Source of the DNA: an uncultured Planctomycetaceae bacterium | Lineage (GTDB): Bacteria; Planctomycetota; Planctomycetia; Planctomycetales; Planctomycetaceae | Length of the DNA stretch: 6,780 nt | Direction of reading: 5' to 3' | Assembly (NCBI GenBank): GCA_937952455.1 | Contig: CALFYU010000705.1 | Coordinates: 1 to 6,780 of the forward strand | Part shown: piece after piece, positions 1-5,800 of the stretch | Numbering within the stretch: position 1 is the stretch's first letter | Layout of the letters: each line of letters begins with the position of its first letter | Position numbers and translations under genes: made by a program | The notes under the pieces: generated by a model | What the model was told of the DNA's origin: nothing | What the model saw: only the letters and a program-made list of their open reading frames with translations | The model's database searches: none

Positions 1-178
1 GGTGCACCATCAGTGGCAATGGGCACTGGGGGCCTTTATCACCGGTTATGCGCTGCAATTTCTCGGTCACGCGATCGAAGGCAACGATGCGGGCGAGACG
101 ATCGTCGTCAAAAAACTCTTGGGCCGACCCTATATTGCGGTCGTCCCTCGGTCAAAAGAGTCAAAGTTTGACGATTAG
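1..178 (+). CDS. C-terminal end of an Mpo1-like (DUF962) membrane protein, 5' truncated by the window edge
   Basis: The reading frame is open from base 2 to the TAG at 176-178 and gives the last 58 residues of a gene that starts outside the window. The visible peptide has a hydrophobic stretch (ALGAFITGYALQFLGHAIEG), then KKLLGRPYIAVVPR and a short polar end. The QFxGHxxEG signature, with its His and Glu, is typical of the Mpo1-like/DUF962 family. Its yeast founder is an Fe(II)-dependent dioxygenase acting on 2-hydroxy fatty acids at membranes, while the role of bacterial members is mostly unknown. I base the family call on this one motif and its position after a membrane segment. Because only the C-terminus is visible, domain completeness, the start and any operon partners cannot be judged. 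The gene is on the same strand as the tolC-like gene but 215 bases upstream of it, so co-transcription is uncertain. Confidence 0.55.
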   Translation, partial: VHHQWQWALGAFITGYALQFLGHAIEGNDAGETIVVKKLLGRPYIAVVPRSKESKFDD

Positions 179-256
179 AGCGCCGATACTGCTTATGACG
201 GTTTTAACGCGCCCGTTGTGTGGAGTGATTTTTCCAGAGTTGCGCCGCTGACCGTC

Positions 257-277
257 GTAGGGGTTTAGCTCCCCTAC
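257..277 (+). terminator. GC-rich hairpin between the Mpo1-like gene and the tolC-like gene
   Basis: GTAGGGG (257-263) and CCCCTAC (271-277) form a perfect 7-bp stem around a 7-base loop. It lies 79 bases after the upstream stop codon and 116 bases before the tolC-like start. No T-run follows, so it is not a textbook intrinsic terminator. It could still end or attenuate transcription of the upstream gene, or be a structured part of the tolC leader. Apart from this hairpin I see no gene or clear site in 179-382. Confidence 0.3.
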
Positions 278-382
278 CAAATGGGATATTTCAAAACGTC
301 GTTGTCGGCGATTGTCGGGGCCGCTCCCGATTTTCACGGCAGCTGCGGTGTCCCAGTGCAGCCACATCGATACCTTTGCGGC

Positions 383-387
383 AAGGA
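383..387 (+). promoter_or_regulatory. Shine-Dalgarno sequence fixing the start of the tolC-like gene
   Basis: AAGGA sits 6 bases before the ATG at 394. This favours that ATG over the in-frame TTG at 376, which has no comparable site and would add only six residues in front of a good signal peptide. The other intact genes of the window lack an equally clear ribosome-binding site. Confidence 0.55.
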
Positions 388-393
388 CGCACC

Positions 394-2715
394 ATGCGAA
401 AGCGATCATTCCGGCAATTTGTCAGCTTGATATTGATCGGCTGCCTGTTCCCAGGCTGCGCGAGCAACCCCACGCTGACCTATCTGGGCGATGCTCAGTT
501 GGAAGACTACCGGGCCGACGCCGAGCGAATCGCCTATCCCGATTCGTGCGAGGTGCCTCCCGAAGCTGCGACCTTCGCCAACCCGCCCCGCAACATACGC
601 GACCACAACCACGACGAAATCTGGGAAATGCCGCTGGCCGAGGCGATTCATCTGGCCCTATTGAATAATAAGATCGTCCGCTCCTCAAACCGTACCGGAG
701 CCGGCGCCATAAACGGCGGCAGCGCCAGCGGAACGGCCACCAGCAATATCGTCCGCTCGCCGCAGACCGCCGCCACAGTTTATGACCCTGCGATTCAAGA
801 GACCGGCGTCCTCTTCGGGTCGCGCGGTGTGGAATCCGCTTTGGCCGAGTTTGACACCAGTTTCGCCAGCAGCATGGTTTGGGGACGTGACGAACAAATC
901 CAAAACAACCTGTTCCTCGCCGGCGGTATTCCCGATGGAGCGACACTGCAATCCGACACAGCACAGTTCCAGGCGGAGTTGCGAAAAGTTCAGGCCGACG
1001 GCGGACAGGTCGCGCTGTCGCACTTGGTGAACTACAACTACAACAACTCTCCCGGCAACTTGTTCCCCTCGGTCTATACCGGGAACGTCCAAGTGGCGTA
1101 CCGCCGTCCGTTGTGGGCTGGGTCGGGCGTCGAGTTTACGCGCATCGCCGGTCCGGTCTCTGAAAACATCGAGGGCCTAAGCGGCGTCAGTCAGGGTGTG
1201 GTCATCGCGCGGATCAATAACGACATCACGATCGCCGACTTCGAAATCCAAGTCCGCGACCTCATCAAACAAGTCGAAGACGTCTATTGGAACCTGTATC
1301 TCGCCTACCGCCGCTTCGATGCCGAAACCGTGGCCCGGAACAGCGCGTTGCGAACCTGGCGCGAAGTCTACGCCAAGTTTGAAATCGGGGCCCGCGGCGG
1401 CAGCGCGGCCGACGAAGCCCAGGCACTCGAACAGTACTTCGACGCCAAAGGCCGCGCCGAGACCGAGCACAACAACATTCTCTCCATGGAACTCGAATTG
1501 CGGCGGCTGCTGGGACTGCCCGTTAACGACGGCCGTATTATTCGTCCGTCCGATGAACCGATCACCGCCGAGTTTGTCCCCGACTGGTACGTCGCGCTGG
1601 CCGAAGCCCTTACACGCCGTACGGAATTGCGTCGTCAAAAGTGGAATATCAAGAGCCTCGATCTGCAGTTGACGGCTGCCGAAAATCTGGCCAACCCGCG
1701 ATTGGATTTCGTTTCCGCTTATAAAGTCAATATGTTCGGCGACAACCTGTTCGGCGACAACGACAACGACAGTGCCGGGACGTCTCAAGGGTTGCAAAGC
1801 GCCTACGAGCGCTTGACTCAAGGAGACCAAACCGGCTGGCAGTTGGGATTCCAGTTTGCCATGCCGCTCGGTTTGCGGCGTGCGTTAGCCCAGGTCCGCA
1901 ATACCGAACTGCGTTTGGCCCAAGCCCGCGCGGTCCTGGCGACACAGGAAGTCGAGATCAGCCACGAGTTGGCCGATGCTTTCCAAGCGCTGAATGTCAA
2001 CTACCAGACCGCCCAAACATACTTTAACCAAGGCCGCGCCGCCCAACGGCAGTTGCAAGCCTTTGAAGCGGAGTATACCGTCGGCACCAAGACGCTGGAC
2101 TTGCTGCTCCAAGCCCAAACGCGTCTGGCCCGCGCCCAAATTCAGTACTATACGGCCATCATCGAGTACACCAAATCGATCACCAACATCCAATTCCGCA
2201 AGGGAACGCTGCTCGAATATAACAACATTCATCTGGCCGAAGGGGCCTGGAGTCCCGAAGCGTATGAAGAGGCCCTCCGCCGGGCCTGGGCACGCAGCCA
2301 TGCCTTCGACGACGACCTGATGCACAGTGAACCGGCGGAATTTGTCAACGATGGACGCGTGATGGGACCGGTGGAATTCACCTCCCAAGCCACGTCGGTG
2401 CAAATGCCGATCACCACCCAGGACGGTTCGACCATCGAAGTCCCGGTGGAGGACCCGCTGGGGATCGTCCCGCCTTCGCCGGCTCCGCCGACAGAAGGGG
2501 AGGGGGCCTTCCCGGACAACCAACCGGGCGTCGTGCCCCCCGTCCCGCCGGCCGAGGAGTCCTACGATGACGATGTCAGCGCCGGATGGGGCGAGGACTA
2601 CAACTACAGCGGCAATGAGGCTGAACTCAATTTCGACGCACAAATCGATACCGAGCGGGCGGCGTACGAACACGTTCAAGGCTCCGATCCAGCGGTGATC
2701 GACAGCGGGTATTGA
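394..2715 (+). CDS. TolC-family outer-membrane efflux protein with a lipoprotein-type signal and an extended acidic tail
   Basis: The 773-residue product is a TolC/OEP-type outer-membrane channel, which normally trimerises and gives pumps or type I exporters an exit duct. The N-terminus MRKRSFRQF is basic and is followed by a hydrophobic core with two possible lipobox cysteines, C17 (LIGC) and C22 (FPGC), so lipid anchoring is likely. The first OEP repeat begins near residue 81 (LAEAIHLAL), has a strand region near 230-245 (YRRPLWAGSG) and long helices at about 273-376 that end in RRLLGLP. The second repeat begins near 402 (LAEALTRRTELR), has strands flanking a surface loop at about 445-490, then helices ending at YTVGTKTLDLLLQAQ and the G-x-LLEYNNI turn near 612. 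About 160 residues follow, including a Pro-rich stretch (about 690-725) and an Asp/Glu/Tyr-rich end. Most TolC proteins are roughly 420-500 residues, so both the tail and the Gly/Ser/Ala-rich insert near residues 105-125 are additions. No RND, MFP or ABC gene lies beside it, so its pump partner and substrate are unknown. Confidence 0.9.
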   Translation: MRKRSFRQFVSLILIGCLFPGCASNPTLTYLGDAQLEDYRADAERIAYPDSCEVPPEAATFANPPRNIRDHNHDEIWEMPLAEAIHLALLNNKIVRSSNRTGAGAINGGSASGTATSNIVRSPQTAATVYDPAIQETGVLFGSRGVESALAEFDTSFASSMVWGRDEQIQNNLFLAGGIPDGATLQSDTAQFQAELRKVQADGGQVALSHLVNYNYNNSPGNLFPSVYTGNVQVAYRRPLWAGSGVEFTRIAGPVSENIEGLSGVSQGVVIARINNDITIADFEIQVRDLIKQVEDVYWNLYLAYRRFDAETVARNSALRTWREVYAKFEIGARGGSAADEAQALEQYFDAKGRAETEHNNILSMELELRRLLGLPVNDGRIIRPSDEPITAEFVPDWYVALAEALTRRTELRRQKWNIKSLDLQLTAAENLANPRLDFVSAYKVNMFGDNLFGDNDNDSAGTSQGLQSAYERLTQGDQTGWQLGFQFAMPLGLRRALAQVRNTELRLAQARAVLATQEVEISHELADAFQALNVNYQTAQTYFNQGRAAQRQLQAFEAEYTVGTKTLDLLLQAQTRLARAQIQYYTAIIEYTKSITNIQFRKGTLLEYNNIHLAEGAWSPEAYEEALRRAWARSHAFDDDLMHSEPAEFVNDGRVMGPVEFTSQATSVQMPITTQDGSTIEVPVEDPLGIVPPSPAPPTEGEGAFPDNQPGVVPPVPPAEESYDDDVSAGWGEDYNYSGNEAELNFDAQIDTERAAYEHVQGSDPAVIDSGY
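1732..1761 (+). repeat. In-frame 15-base tandem duplication inside the tolC-like gene
   Basis: Two adjacent 15-base units (1732-1746 and 1747-1761) share TTCGGCGACAAC and encode MFGDN then LFGDN, residues 447-456. They are followed by a DNDNDS run. The repeat lies between two predicted strands of the second OEP repeat, so it probably sits in an extracellular loop of the barrel. The near-identical DNA suggests a recent slippage duplication. Confidence 0.7.
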
Positions 2716-2736
2716 TGCGAAGTCGTGATCTCGTCG

Positions 2737-2898
2737 TAGGGTGCGTTGCGATGCACCTGACGGCATAGGACGAACGGGTTTCCTGTTAGAACTCGGCCGT
2801 GTACGCGTTTTCTGGGACGAGAGCCGTTACCGGCGGGCTAACACCCGCCGGTCGCTTTGACGGAGCCTGTTAAGCATGGTGTGTCGCGACGCATCCTA
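2737..2898. repeat. Inverted-repeat-bounded intergenic element (REP/MITE-like) between convergent genes
   Basis: The left end (2737-2757) and the reverse complement of the right end (2878-2898) match at 17 of 21 positions, and all four differences are transitions. Each end can itself fold into a 7-bp hairpin with a tetraloop: GGTGCGT/ATGCACC around TGCG on the left, and GGTGTGT/ACGCATC around CGCG on the right, with G-T wobbles. A third, perfect hairpin lies between them. The arrangement resembles paired REP (BIME) sequences or a small non-autonomous element and fills most of the 201-base gap between the tolC-like stop and the stop of the small minus-strand gene. It may act as a two-way transcription barrier. 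I see no coding sequence inside it. Confidence 0.5.
2829..2852. terminator. Perfect 9-bp GC-rich hairpin between convergent transcription units
   Basis: ACCGGCGGG (2829-2837) pairs perfectly with CCCGCCGGT (2844-2852) around a 6-base loop. It lies 113 bases after the tolC-like stop and 64 bases past the stop of the minus-strand cassette, so it could serve transcripts from either side. Neither side has a real T-run, so the alternative is a REP-type hairpin at DNA or RNA level. The structure is certain as sequence; its role as a terminator is inferred. Confidence 0.4.
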
Positions 2899-2916
2899 AG
2901 TCGGTGTCGGAGCTGA

Positions 2917-3381
2917 CTACTGCGGAGTCGTCTGTTCCAATCCTACGATTGAGTCGCGGGTTACGCCGGCCTCCAGCAACGCTTGTTCGAGGTCCTCTTC
3001 CGCCTTGGCACGGGCGGAACCGTCTCGATTTACGCGGACGCGAATCCCGTCCTCATCACCAGCGGCCGCCTTCGCCAATTCGACGGCCCGTTCCAGCGAC
3101 ACTTCCTGCGCGGCTTCGTTTGCCTGTGGCTCAACCCAATAGCTGCGGCCCTTGATCGTGATCAGCAGCACATCGCGCGGGCCGGTGGTTGCTTTGGGGC
3201 GCTCCGTATCAACCGGCGTATTCTCGATTTTTGCGGGCTTCGATCCCTTTACCGGAATCACGCCCTCACCGCCGTCGAAATCCGGCAGCCACTGTCCGAG
3301 GAATGTTCCGGCTACCAGTCCCAGCAGCACCAGTCCACTGCTGATCTTCACGCCCCGGCTGATTTTTTTGGTGATGGCCAT
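2917..3381 (-). CDS. Small single-pass membrane protein with an ExbD/TolR-like periplasmic domain
   Basis: This 154-residue protein has a basic cytoplasmic N-terminus (MAITKKISRGVK), one membrane segment (about 12-30), a Lys/Pro/Glu-containing linker (about 33-69) and a compact domain (about 70-150). The order in that domain is strand (VLLITIKG), second strand (YWVEP), helix starting at VSLERAVELAK, strand (GIRVRVNRD), helix ending LLEAGV and a last short strand. This matches the layout of the ExbD/TolR periplasmic domain, including the typical final helix ending in AGV. Unlike ExbD, the membrane segment carries no acidic residue, so it should not conduct protons. It is the last gene of the minus-strand cassette and begins 35 bases after the ExbD-like stop. 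An alternative reading is a TonB-like transducer, because exbB-exbD-tonB is a common order and the anchor-linker-domain plan is similar. No clear Shine-Dalgarno precedes the ATG. Coding status is well supported; the fold is inferred by eye. Confidence 0.7.
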   Translation of the reverse strand: MAITKKISRGVKISSGLVLLGLVAGTFLGQWLPDFDGGEGVIPVKGSKPAKIENTPVDTERPKATTGPRDVLLITIKGRSYWVEPQANEAAQEVSLERAVELAKAAAGDEDGIRVRVNRDGSARAKAEEDLEQALLEAGVTRDSIVGLEQTTPQ

Positions 3382-3416
3382 TGGATTTGGATCTCGATCG
3401 AACTCAAGAATCGCCG

Positions 3417-4199
3417 TTATTTGAGCGCCGGGGAGAATCCCAAAATTGCGTATTCGAATCGCGTCCGGCGGTCACTGTCTTCGTGCATGCGATCCGCCGC
3501 CCGGGCGACGCCCGTCACCGCCGCCTGACGGATCGCATATTCCGCGTCGGACCAGGAGACCAACAGCACGACCAGGTTTTTGGGTTGGGGCAAGGCTTTA
3601 TAGCGGGCGAAGATTTCTGCTTCAAACCGCTCCGGCGTCTCGGCGCGGAACCGAAATGTCTTTCCCGCGGCCGTCATGGTCACGGCGTTATCGTCGCCGA
3701 TATGGATATCCCACAAGTCGCAGCGTTTGAGCAGTTCCCGCCATGTACGGAGGTGTTTGACCATCTCCGCGGCGCGGCCCCCCGCCATCTCTTCGATTTC
3801 ACGGCGCAGCTCCGCCTGTTCCGCTGCGGTGCGCGCCGCCAACGCCTGCTCGATTGTTTCCTGCGGCAGGCGGAACAACCGCGACAGGATTTCGCCCAAC
3901 TCCTGAAGTTCCTGGCGGGATTGCCGCAATTCTTCGTTAATCTCCGTTTCGCGATCCTGCAAGCGCGAGCGTTCGCTTCGAAGTTGCTCGCGCTCCTGAA
4001 CGGCGACTTCCAAACGCGCCAGCAATTCGAGCCGGGCCAACTCCGCCTCGCTCTTCGCGGCTGCGATCTCCTTGGCGACTTCGCTGGCCTGAGTGTCGGC
4101 CGTCTTTTGGACCTCCATGTATTGCGCAAAGATCACGATCAACAACAGATCCAACAGGGGCGTCAACTGAAACGTCAGCTTGCGGCGCGAAAGTTTCAT
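3417..4199 (-). CDS. ExbD/TolR-like motor subunit with a long periplasmic coiled coil
   Basis: The 260-residue product starts with a short basic stretch (MKLSRRK) and a single membrane helix containing LTPLLDLLLIVIF. This is the ExbD/TolR signature, with the membrane aspartate (D17) that carries protons in ExbB-ExbD and TolQ-TolR motors. Where a usual ExbD of about 140 residues would soon reach its small periplasmic domain, this protein has about 75 residues (34-108) of Glu/Arg/Leu/Ala-rich heptad-like helix, then more helix to about 160. A C-terminal alpha/beta domain follows (about 165-255) with strands at AVTMTAAGKTFRFR, KNLVVLLVSW and RFEYAILGF, consistent with an ExbD-type fold. The ATG overlaps the TGA of the upstream channel gene (ATGA, 4196-4199), which points to translational coupling and a shared complex. 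The protein should be anchored in the inner membrane with the coiled coil in the periplasm. The exact biological target is not evident. Confidence 0.78.
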   Translation of the reverse strand: MKLSRRKLTFQLTPLLDLLLIVIFAQYMEVQKTADTQASEVAKEIAAAKSEAELARLELLARLEVAVQEREQLRSERSRLQDRETEINEELRQSRQELQELGEILSRLFRLPQETIEQALAARTAAEQAELRREIEEMAGGRAAEMVKHLRTWRELLKRCDLWDIHIGDDNAVTMTAAGKTFRFRAETPERFEAEIFARYKALPQPKNLVVLLVSWSDAEYAIRQAAVTGVARAADRMHEDSDRRTRFEYAILGFSPALK

Positions 4200-4846
4200 G
4201 CCGACTCCTCCGGCACGAGCGACAGTTCACGTTTGGCACGCACGATCGTGTCCCGCACGTGTTCGCGGTTCTCCGATAACCGCTCGAATCGCGTTTCCAG
4301 CACGCTGTTGACAAACATCAACAAAATCCCCGCCGTCAATCCGGCGAACGTCGACCAGATGGCGTCACCGAAGCGGCTGACAATCGCGCCAACGGTCTCG
4401 GCGTCGCCGCCGGACTGCAGCGCAGCCCCAATCGCCAAAATCGTGCCCAGGACGCCGGCCAGGGGATACGCTTCGACCATCGTGCGGCAAATATTGTACG
4501 ATGTTTCGAAGGCCATCGACTGCAAGTACCGTCGCCGCTCGTCGAGCACGTTGATGCGGGCAATCAATTTCCGGCGGTCCGCTTCGCCGTTTGGGTCTTG
4601 CAGGACCTCGTTCACATCGGCCAAGAAGGCCTCGATTTGATCCGAGAGGTGGCTTGTCCGGTCGAATAGACTGCGGTGCTTTAAGCCCCGCGTGAATTCA
4701 TCCAAAGCGGCGGCGATCTTTTTCAGATCCCGCCGAAACCACAGCCACAACAACAGGAAAAACACAACGTGCACCGCACAGGCCACGGCGATTACAAATG
4801 TCGAAAGTGCCGAGAGATTACCGAGGGCGGCCGTCAGTGAATTCAT
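4196..4846 (-). CDS. MotA/TolQ/ExbB-family proton channel protein
   Basis: The product has 216 residues with three predicted membrane helices, about 14-37, 126-144 and 161-183, the family layout. Helix 2 has the PLxGxLGT motif (P128 to T135) and helix 3 has a small-residue and threonine-rich face (STFAGLTAG, including T166). These are the positions that line the ion path in ExbB and TolQ. A cytoplasmic segment of about 90 residues between helices 1 and 2 is highly charged. In known systems five such subunits surround two ExbD/TolR chains and use the proton gradient to drive movement of the periplasmic part. The gene ends in an ATGA overlap with the ExbD-like gene, which supports a matched pair. 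It starts 169 bases after metW on the same strand, so it may have its own promoter or be read through from the met genes. No strong ribosome-binding site is visible before the ATG. TolQ, ExbB and MotA cannot be told apart here beyond the family; the partner's LTPLLD motif favours the ExbB/TolQ side. Confidence 0.85.
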   Translation of the reverse strand: MNSLTAALGNLSALSTFVIAVACAVHVVFFLLLWLWFRRDLKKIAAALDEFTRGLKHRSLFDRTSHLSDQIEAFLADVNEVLQDPNGEADRRKLIARINVLDERRRYLQSMAFETSYNICRTMVEAYPLAGVLGTILAIGAALQSGGDAETVGAIVSRFGDAIWSTFAGLTAGILLMFVNSVLETRFERLSENREHVRDTIVRAKRELSLVPEESA

Positions 4847-5015
4847 ATGTTTTCACGTCGTGAGGTGGATCGGCGAATATCGAATGAGCACCGGAAGCTC
4901 CGGCACCCTGCAGATAAGTTCTGTACAACAATTTCGCGCCGCAGGTCCAGATCATTCTGGCATTTCCCGCCGGGGCGAACAAGGGGACCGGCAGTTCACG
5001 CTGCCCATTCGAGAG

Positions 5016-5684
5016 CTAGGGCAAAACGGCCGCGTCGGTGGGCGACTTGTGTTCCAGGATATACACGGCGCTGTCGGCACGGATATTCGCCGCCCAGGCA
5101 TTTTCGACCGCACGGCCGCGTATGATGGCGAGCTCCTTCACGATCCGTCCTTCCACCACTTCCACCAGATCCCGAAAATCGGGCATCGACATCAGGTGCA
5201 AATTCGGCGTGTTGTACCACTGGTAGCGCTCCGACGAAGAAACCGGCGCGCGGCCCCACACCAATTGGCTCCAGCGGACTCGCCAATGACCGAAGTTTGG
5301 AACGACCACCAGGGCGCGGTTGGCGACGCGCAGCATCTCTTCCAGAATCACCCGCGGATGCCGGACCTGCTGCAACGTCTGGCTGAGCACTGCGAAATCG
5401 AACGATTGGCTGGGAAACCCCTCCAGCCCCAGGTCCAGGTCCGCTTGGACCACCGGCACGCCGATGGCCATGCATTGCAGCATCGCACGGCGGCTCATCT
5501 CCACCCCCAGGATGTCCGCACTTTTGACCCGCCGCAGTTCGGATAGCAATTGCCCGTCGCCGCAGCCCAAGTCCAACACGCGGCTTCCCTCGCCGATGTG
5601 CTCCATGATCACACGGTCCGTCAGCGCAGCCGACGGATTCGGCATCTTGTAGCGGCGTTTTTCTTTGACCTTATTCGTCGACAT
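5016..5684 (-). CDS. metW: Methionine biosynthesis protein MetW, a methyltransferase-fold protein
   Basis: The 222-residue product has a class I SAM-dependent methyltransferase fold. The glycine-rich SAM loop VLDLGCGDG is at 36-44, an acidic strand end ILGVEMS at about 58-64, QADLDLGL at about 80-86, and FDFAVLSQTLQQVRHP at about 95-110. MetW-type features follow: ALVVVPNFGHW (124-134) and the NTPNLHLMSMPDF segment (158-170). The length fits MetW, which is usually about 200-220 residues. It lies directly downstream of metX, the classic metX-metW order; MetW supports MetX-dependent methionine synthesis, although its exact chemical activity is less clear than its fold. I chose the ATG at 5684: the frame stays open upstream to 5777, but those 31 codons run through an intergenic hairpin and do not look like protein. 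No strong ribosome-binding site precedes either choice, and an internal ATG at 5645 (MPNPSAALTD) is also possible. Confidence 0.88.
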   Translation of the reverse strand: MSTNKVKEKRRYKMPNPSAALTDRVIMEHIGEGSRVLDLGCGDGQLLSELRRVKSADILGVEMSRRAMLQCMAIGVPVVQADLDLGLEGFPSQSFDFAVLSQTLQQVRHPRVILEEMLRVANRALVVVPNFGHWRVRWSQLVWGRAPVSSSERYQWYNTPNLHLMSMPDFRDLVEVVEGRIVKELAIIRGRAVENAWAANIRADSAVYILEHKSPTDAAVLP

Positions 5685-5750
5685 CAGATGTACCAAGTAC
5701 GGGGCAACTGCTGAATCGTCAAGCTTCGTTTTTCCTTTGACACCGTTCTG

Positions 5751-5773
5751 CACTGGCGGACAAGCCGCCAGTG
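5751..5773. repeat. Perfect 9-bp hairpin between metX and metW (REP-like or attenuator)
   Basis: CACTGGCGG (5751-5759) pairs perfectly with CCGCCAGTG (5765-5773) around a 5-base loop. It sits 28 bases past the metX stop and 67 bases before the metW start in transcription order. No T-run follows on the minus strand, so it is a poor intrinsic terminator. It could stabilise the metX 3' end, set a metX:metW dosage ratio, or be a dispersed repeat. Its GGCGG...CCGCC core is shared with the hairpin at 2829-2852. Confidence 0.5.
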
Positions 5774-5800
5774 GCACCCGAATTCGTTGTCGATCAACAC

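Noticed and set aside
168..196. Promoter-like TTGACG with GCTTAT 17 bases downstream, ahead of the tolC-like gene
   Set aside because: Only the -35-like box is good; the -10-like box matches 3 of 6 bases and the first box overlaps the end of the upstream gene. Not enough for a call.
376..393. TTG start six codons upstream for the tolC-like gene
   Set aside because: The ATG at 394 has AAGGA at good spacing and begins directly with a normal signal peptide; the extension adds a poor N-terminus.
1885..2766. Minus-strand open frame of 293 codons
   Set aside because: It lies opposite the tolC-like gene, shows no domain, and runs through the left inverted repeat. Open antisense frames are common in GC-rich coding DNA.
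3381..4640. Long plus-strand open frame of 419 codons
   Set aside because: It is antisense to the ExbB-like and ExbD-like genes, has no recognisable domain and is Arg/Leu/Gln/Phe-rich in a way expected from mirror reading of coiled-coil DNA. The minus-strand frames carry clear family motifs.
2917..4846. Zorya-type anti-phage system suggested by a MotA-like gene with a partner
   Set aside because: ZorB has a peptidoglycan-binding OmpA-like domain, and Zorya loci carry helicase or nuclease effector genes. None is present, and the partner here is ExbD/TolR-like.
4891..4903. Small CCGGA/TCCGG hairpin in the metW to ExbB-like gap
   Set aside because: It is a 5-bp stem with a 3-base loop and no T-run, and is easily expected by chance in this GC content. 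I see no other gene or site in 4847-5015.
5685..5777. 31-codon N-terminal extension of MetW
   Set aside because: It would be encoded largely by the intergenic hairpin and its flank, and exceeds the usual MetW N-terminus.
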